Source: Verrucomicrobiia bacterium
Lineage (GTDB): Bacteria; Verrucomicrobiota; Verrucomicrobiia; Verrucomicrobiales; Akkermansiaceae
Length of the DNA: 11,125 nucleotides
Direction of reading: 5' to 3'
Assembly: GCA_947460915.1 (NCBI GenBank)
Contig: CANHKJ010000076.1
Location: 1 to 11,125 of the forward strand
Shown here: positions 7,338 through 11,125 of the stretch, in pieces
Layout of the letters: the number at the start of each line of letters is the position of its first letter
How positions within the stretch are numbered: the stretch's first letter is position 1
Position numbers and translations under genes: made by a program
Notes under the pieces: generated by a model
Told to the model about the DNA's origin: nothing
What the model saw: only the letters and a program-made list of their open reading frames with translations
The model's database searches: none

Positions 7338-8555
7338 ATGAACAAAAAAATATTAAGAAAAAATTACCGTAAAAACATCGTCGTGGTTGGAATGATAACC
7401 TCATTTGGAGTAAGTCTGCACGCACAGGAAAGTGCCACCGAATTTGTAGAGCCAAGCGTATATGAAACTTTGTGGGGCTACGCAACTCTCTACAAAGATG
7501 ATCTAAATCCCTATATTCAGGAGTTCAAGCTTCGTGGTCGCTACCATGGACAATATTACGACGTGGATGCAGACAACGGGCAAGCCGACCATTGGGAAGA
7601 TCGAAGAAGTCGCTTTGGATTCGATGCAAAACTCTTCGATAAAAAACTCGAGGCTCGTTTTGACTTTCAGAGCAATGACGACTTTGACGACCTCTACGAT
7701 GGGCTAGTGGATGCCTATTTGAGGTGGAAGCCAAATGTTAATCTCAGTGTCACTGCCGGGAAAACTAAGCCGCTTGTTGCTGCCTATGATTGGCTTTCTT
7801 CTACCAATGACACGCCCACATTTGAGCGCTCGCAGATATTCAATCAACTGAACATCAACCGTGCTACAGCGCTTACCGTGGAAGGAAATGCGAATGATAT
7901 ACTATGGCAAGCAGGTGTTTATTCGAATAGCACACCTGCAACCACATCAGGCACAGGTGATTGGGGTGATGGTGAATTTGGTGACCTAGACGGTGGCGTA
8001 TCATACTCCATCGGTATTGGACACAATTTTCATCATGCACTGAATGTCGAGAAAGCATTGCTGCGTCTTGATTGGCTTCATAGTGATCGGAAAGCGGGCG
8101 ACTTGGTCAATGGTCGCTACGATGACATTGTGAGCACTACCTTTCACTTTAAAGAAGGTTACTGGAATGTTATCGCAGAAGCCTTTTATGCGACTGGTGG
8201 TGACGGGTTAAATGAGGATGTTTTCGGAGCTTATATTCTCCCTACGTATGACATCATACCTGATCGTCTTCAACTCGTAGCGCGTTACAGTTACACGAAT
8301 GGTGACGGCCCAGCCAGTGTCGTCGCGCAGAGTCGATATGAGCGTGAAACACCGATTGGACTTATCCCTGGCGTGTCAGGGAGTCGCAACAGAGGAGATG
8401 AATACCACTCAGCCTATGTAGGAGCGCAGTACTTCATCTATGGAAATAAACTCAAACTTATGGCAGGTGCCGAATGGGCGCAATTGTTGCGCGATGGAAA
8501 TCCCACTGGCTATGAGGGACTAACCGCGCTGACAGGTCTTCGCCTTTCGTTTTAA
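7338..8555 (+). CDS. OprO/OprP-like outer-membrane porin
   Basis: A 405-residue outer-membrane beta-barrel protein. A signal peptide with a basic start (KKILRKNYRKN), a hydrophobic core (IVVVGMITSFGVSL) and cleavage after HAQ/HA covers about residues 1-29. The body shows alternating amphipathic strands rich in Tyr, Trp and Gly. It resembles the phosphate-selective porin O/P family: RRSRFGFDAKLFDKKLEARF, VDAYLRWKP, GKTKPLVAAYDWLSSTND, TFERS. It ends in Phe (LTGLRLSF), as barrel proteins usually do for BAM recognition. OprO/OprP-type porins pass anions. Placement between yezD and the sulfate-binding gene suggests sulfate or another sulfur anion as cargo, which is inference. It lies 100 bases after yezD and 66 bases before sbp with no clear terminator on either side, so co-transcription is possible. 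Confidence 0.85.
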   Translation: MNKKILRKNYRKNIVVVGMITSFGVSLHAQESATEFVEPSVYETLWGYATLYKDDLNPYIQEFKLRGRYHGQYYDVDADNGQADHWEDRRSRFGFDAKLFDKKLEARFDFQSNDDFDDLYDGLVDAYLRWKPNVNLSVTAGKTKPLVAAYDWLSSTNDTPTFERSQIFNQLNINRATALTVEGNANDILWQAGVYSNSTPATTSGTGDWGDGEFGDLDGGVSYSIGIGHNFHHALNVEKALLRLDWLHSDRKAGDLVNGRYDDIVSTTFHFKEGYWNVIAEAFYATGGDGLNEDVFGAYILPTYDIIPDRLQLVARYSYTNGDGPASVVAQSRYERETPIGLIPGVSGSRNRGDEYHSAYVGAQYFIYGNKLKLMAGAEWAQLLRDGNPTGYEGLTALTGLRLSF

Positions 8556-8621
8556 AATAGCAAATCGAATCATAAAAATCATCAATCCAAATTTATAACA
8601 CTTAAACTAACATAAACTATT

Positions 8622-9608
8622 ATGAAAAAGTTCAACATTATCAAAATATTTACACTTGCATTATTTTCTTCAGTAACTTCTCAAGCCGCGGAATTACTCA
8701 ACGTATCTTATGATCCAACTAGAGAATTTTATGCGGAATTTAATAATTCATTTGCCGATTACTGGAAACAAAAAACAGGGGAAAATGTCAAAATTAAACA
8801 ATCTCATGGTGGATCGGGTAAGCAGGCTAGATCAGTAATTGATGGTTTGCGTGCAGATGTCGTCACGCTTGCCTTATCTGGAGATATTGATGTCATCTCG
8901 CAGCAGGCAAATCTACTTCCCAAAAATTGGCAGTCCAAGCTGCCTAACAATAGCGCCCCATATACCTCCACTATCGTATTTGTGGTAAGAAAAGGTAATC
9001 CAAAAGGAATTAAAGATTGGGGAGATTTGATTCGCCAAGATGTAAAAGTTATTACCCCAAATCCCAAAACATCAGGAGGTGCGCGTTGGAACTACTTGGC
9101 CGCGTGGTCATACGCAAAACGCAAATTTAAAGGTAATGATCAGCAAATACTAGAATTTATGCGTTCATTATACGCCAATGTTCCCGTTCTTGATACAGGA
9201 GCTAGAGGATCTACTACGACATTTGCACAGCGGGGTATCGGTGATATATTTTTGTCATGGGAAAATGAAGCTCATTTAATTGAAAAAGAGTTTCCAGGCA
9301 AGACACAGATCGTAATTCCATCCATAAGCATACTTGCCGAACCACCAGTTGCTGTTGTAGAGAAAAATACAGCAAAAAAGGGCACAACCAATCTTGCTGA
9401 AGAATACCTGAAATATCTTTATACTCCGCAAGCTCAAGACATTGCTGGCAAACATTACTACCGACCACGTGATAAAAAAGCTTTGGCTAAATGGTCAAGT
9501 AACTTCCCCAAGATTAATATGGTCACTATAAACGAGTTTGGCGGTTGGGCGCGAGCACAACAGGTGCATTTTAACGACGGTGGTACTTTTGACCAAATTT
9601 ATAAATAA
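8622..9608 (+). CDS. sbp: Periplasmic sulfate-binding protein of an ABC transporter
   Basis: A 328-residue periplasmic protein that captures sulfate (possibly thiosulfate) for a CysTWA-type ABC importer. The signal peptide is about residues 1-23 (KIFTLALFSSVTSQAA). Family hallmarks are LLNVSYDPTREFYAEF at the mature N-terminus, QSHGGSGKQARSVIDGL (60-76), the signature NPKTSGGARWNYLAAW (147-162) and SWENEAHL with Trp213, matching the Trp that contacts sulfate in the Salmonella protein. Length is normal and no damage is seen. A strong hairpin follows 12 bases after the stop, and no permease or ATPase gene lies beside it, so it is an orphan binding protein here. The gene is visibly more AT-rich than the 54-6385 operon. 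Sbp and CysP are close paralogues; the exact specificity cannot be read from sequence alone. Confidence 0.93.
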   Translation: MKKFNIIKIFTLALFSSVTSQAAELLNVSYDPTREFYAEFNNSFADYWKQKTGENVKIKQSHGGSGKQARSVIDGLRADVVTLALSGDIDVISQQANLLPKNWQSKLPNNSAPYTSTIVFVVRKGNPKGIKDWGDLIRQDVKVITPNPKTSGGARWNYLAAWSYAKRKFKGNDQQILEFMRSLYANVPVLDTGARGSTTTFAQRGIGDIFLSWENEAHLIEKEFPGKTQIVIPSISILAEPPVAVVEKNTAKKGTTNLAEEYLKYLYTPQAQDIAGKHYYRPRDKKALAKWSSNFPKINMVTINEFGGWARAQQVHFNDGGTFDQIYK

Positions 9609-9620
9609 GAATTAAAACTT

Positions 9621-9666
9621 GGTCTATCGCAACATCCTAGCTGAGTTGCGATAGGCCTATATTTAA
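9621..9666 (+). terminator. Hairpin terminator after sbp
   Basis: GGTCTATCGCAAC (9621-9633) pairs with GTTGCGATAGGCC (9645-9657) over 13 bp with one G-T wobble, around an 11-base loop. The tail (TATATTTA) is only moderately T-rich. AAAACTT precedes the stem, so it might also act on the opposite strand. It closes the porin-sbp transcript and may stabilise its 3' end. The stretch from 9667 to about 9732 is very AT-rich and holds nothing else I can support. Confidence 0.75.
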
Positions 9667-9732
9667 ACTAGATAACCTACATTCGCTATAAGTAGGAATT
9701 TTAATCCTAAGAATAATTTTATATTATATATC

Positions 9733-10008
9733 TTGCATTTTAAATATAGACATACATTCGATAAAATAATCTTTTACATAAGCATTAGAGGGCTTTTTCA
9801 GGATCAATTGATAAACTGCGACGCGGATTGGAAAAAGATGATTCGGCCTGCACTCCACATTGATGAAAGGCTATCGCTAACTCAGTTATTGGCGTTGTTT
9901 CTCGATCAAAAAGAAATTGCGGCATTGGTTGATCGAGATGGTAGTCAGCTCAGTGGATGGATCACGATGGACGATGTGATGAAGGTGTTAATGGGAGAAA
10001 GGGTCTAA
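9733..10008 (+). pseudogene. 5'-truncated CNNM/CorC-type CBS-domain gene
   Basis: About 91 codons remain open from a TTG at 9733 to TAA 10006-10008. The segment DKIIFYISIRGLF resembles the DKIIGYIHIRDLF-like end of a first CBS domain. DWKKMIRPALHIDERLSLTQ, then LLALFLDQKEIAALVDRDGS and GWITMDDVMKVLMGE, follow the second CBS domain of CNNM/HlyC/CorC membrane proteins. In the intact family this is preceded by a DUF21 membrane domain and the rest of CBS1. Here the upstream frame dissolves into very AT-rich DNA with a stop at 9673-9675 and no membrane segment pattern of that domain. The gene has therefore lost most of its 5' part. Expression of a short CBS protein from TTG is possible but unlikely. 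The next gene starts only 7 bases later, so the two may once have been co-transcribed. Confidence 0.6.
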
Positions 10009-10015
10009 TCATATC

Positions 10016-10915
10016 ATGTCCACCATAGAGTATGATATTGTCGGTGATGTTCATGATCGAGCCGATTTGCTTCACGATCTATTAAGGTTGCTTGGTTATG
10101 ATCGTAAGTTGGGAATTTGGCAGCATGCAGAACAGAGAAAGGCGATATTTGTTGGTGATATGATTCACGGCGGTGGTCAAACACAACAAACGATTGATAC
10201 AATACGCGGCATGGTTGATTCGGGTAATGCTTTTGCGATACTTGGGAACCATGAAATCAATGTTTTGCATCATTATCGAAGAGATCCGCAAGGTAAACCT
10301 CTTCGTGAATTATCCCCGCGTCAATGGCTCAGTCATGAAGATACTTATGTAAATTTTGTATTACGCCATCCAGAAAAATGGAATCAAATATTGGACTGGT
10401 TTGAAACACTGCCTTTGTGGCTTGATTTTGGAGTGTTGCGCGTTGTTCACGCATGTTGGCACGAAGCATCGATGAGAAAGCTGAGGGCGAATCGAATGAC
10501 TCAAGAGCTACTCTGCTTAACAGCCCATGAAAGTAGTCAGAGAAGGGCATTGGCAAACATCACGAAAGGTCCAACGATTCCGTCACTTTGGGAAGAGGAT
10601 GAGCGTCCACAGCGTCTCGCTTGGTGGCTTCCCACTAAGCAGGGTATTCGATTTCTGAATGTGTCGTTAGAGCATTTTGCTGACCTAGTAGGTGATTCCA
10701 TTCTTTCGCAAGAGGAACTTAGCTACACTTACGAATCCGACGAACCACTCTTGTTTGTTGGACATTACAATCACCTTCAGCATCCGCAAGCAGCCATCTT
10801 AGCCCATAATATTGTTTGTGTTGATCATGGGGTAAAAACACTGGGCACACTCTGCGCGTATCGTTGGCGAATAGGTCAACAAGTATCGCCCGATCATTTT
10901 TGCGCAGTTGGATAA
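10016..10915 (+). CDS. Calcineurin-like metallophosphoesterase
   Basis: A 299-residue cytoplasmic protein of the calcineurin-like phosphoesterase superfamily, close to the PrpE/ApaH-like or serine/threonine phosphatase branch. Metal-binding motifs appear in order: GDVHD (10-14), GDMIHGG (47-53), GNHE (77-80), VVHACWH (143-149), FVGHYNH (247-253) and VDHG (269-272). The second motif departs from the usual GDxxDRG: the second Asp is His and the Arg is Gly. This may change substrate choice or reflect a subfamily norm. The substrate (phosphoprotein, dinucleoside polyphosphate or other) cannot be told. No signal peptide or membrane helix is present. It starts 7 bases after the CBS remnant; a purine-rich AGAAAGGG lies about 12 bases before ATG, slightly far for an RBS. 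No terminator is seen before the rrf2 gene. Confidence 0.85.
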   Translation: MSTIEYDIVGDVHDRADLLHDLLRLLGYDRKLGIWQHAEQRKAIFVGDMIHGGGQTQQTIDTIRGMVDSGNAFAILGNHEINVLHHYRRDPQGKPLRELSPRQWLSHEDTYVNFVLRHPEKWNQILDWFETLPLWLDFGVLRVVHACWHEASMRKLRANRMTQELLCLTAHESSQRRALANITKGPTIPSLWEEDERPQRLAWWLPTKQGIRFLNVSLEHFADLVGDSILSQEELSYTYESDEPLLFVGHYNHLQHPQAAILAHNIVCVDHGVKTLGTLCAYRWRIGQQVSPDHFCAVG

Positions 10916-10933
10916 CAAATTAATCGGATTTTC

Positions 10934-10960
10934 CTTGCAAAAACTGCTTCATACTATACA
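10934..10960 (+). promoter_or_regulatory. Putative promoter of the rrf2 gene
   Basis: CTTGCAA (10934-10940) and CTATACA (10954-10960) precede the ATG at 10980 by 19 bases, giving a very short leader if TATACA is the -10 box. The two boxes have the same spacing as the pair in front of yezD. It lies in the 64-base gap after the phosphoesterase gene, so the regulator is probably transcribed on its own, perhaps under self-control as is common for Rrf2 proteins. Confidence 0.4.
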
Positions 10961-10979
10961 TTCCACTCCAGATTACCAA

Positions 10980-11125
10980 ATGCATCTTTCCAAAAAAGCT
11001 GAATACGCGTTGCGCGCTGTGATCAATCTGGGCATTGCTGCTCAGATGGGACGTAGTGCTTTGCCTGGAGCAGAATTGGCAGAGGCCAATCGCTTGCCAT
11101 TGAAATTTGTCGAGCGCATCCTGCA
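10980..11125 (+). CDS. Rrf2 family transcriptional regulator (N-terminal part, cut by window end)
   Basis: The first 48 codons are visible. MHLSKKAEYALRAVINLGI matches the conserved start of Rrf2 proteins (MxLSxKxxYALRAxxxLA), and LPGAELAEANRLPLKFVERI matches the recognition part of their winged helix. The family includes IscR, NsrR and the cysteine-metabolism regulator CymR. Any iron-sulfur cysteines would lie in the missing C-terminal two thirds, so the type of signal cannot be judged. With yezD, a porin and sbp nearby, a sulfur-responsive CymR-like role is the most attractive guess. The frame stays open to the end of the window. Confidence 0.88.
   Translation, partial: MHLSKKAEYALRAVINLGIAAQMGRSALPGAELAEANRLPLKFVERIL

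Noticed and set aside
7028..10920. TAACAAAT shared by the yezD leader and the region before rrf2
   Set aside because: An 8-base AT-rich match at different positions relative to the two promoters, one overlapping a stop codon; expected by chance.
1..11125. CRISPR arrays, tRNA or rRNA genes, insertion sequences, replication origin
   Set aside because: I found no regularly spaced repeats, cloverleaf patterns, rRNA-like stretches, transposase motifs or iteron/DnaA-box clusters.

Overview
The window looks like chromosomal DNA of a Verrucomicrobiota bacterium, or less likely a planctomycete or lentisphaeral relative. The main reason is the block at 54-6385. It encodes an ECF sigma factor of the Rhodopirellula/Verrucomicrobium type, a FecR-like membrane protein, a PSCyt1-DUF1549-DUF1553 cytochrome-like protein and a Tat-exported DUF1501 protein. 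This combination is typical of that superphylum. Every gene I can support is on the + strand, and Shine-Dalgarno sequences are mostly absent.

Layout. (1) 54-6385: four tightly spaced genes, probably one operon. The sigma factor and its FecR-like partner would act as a regulatory pair, and the cytochrome-like and DUF1501 proteins as the exported effectors. (2) 6386-6958: a degraded stretch. It holds a paired short repeat, the 3' end of a Fic-family gene, an unidentified 40-codon reading frame with ATA where a start is expected, and a strong terminator. (3) 7052-9657: a sulfur-related cassette of a YezD (DUF2292) protein, an OprO/OprP-like porin and a periplasmic sulfate-binding protein, closed by a strong hairpin. 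(4) 9670-10008: an AT-rich stretch running into the 3' remnant of a CNNM/CorC-type CBS-domain gene. (5) 10016-10915: a metallophosphoesterase. (6) 10980 to the window end: the start of an Rrf2-family regulator, cut off by the window edge.

How the parts may work together. The cassette proteins would carry sulfate across the outer membrane (porin) and bind it in the periplasm (Sbp). YezD is a small protein that occurs near sulfur-assimilation genes. The Rrf2 family includes the cysteine/sulfur regulators CymR and IscR. The putative promoters of yezD and of the rrf2 gene share CTTGC and CTATACA at identical spacing, which hints at common control but is unproven. No sulfate permease or ATPase gene lies beside sbp, so these must be encoded elsewhere if the system is active. 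The cassette lies between gene remnants on both sides, which suggests a rearrangement or insertion point.
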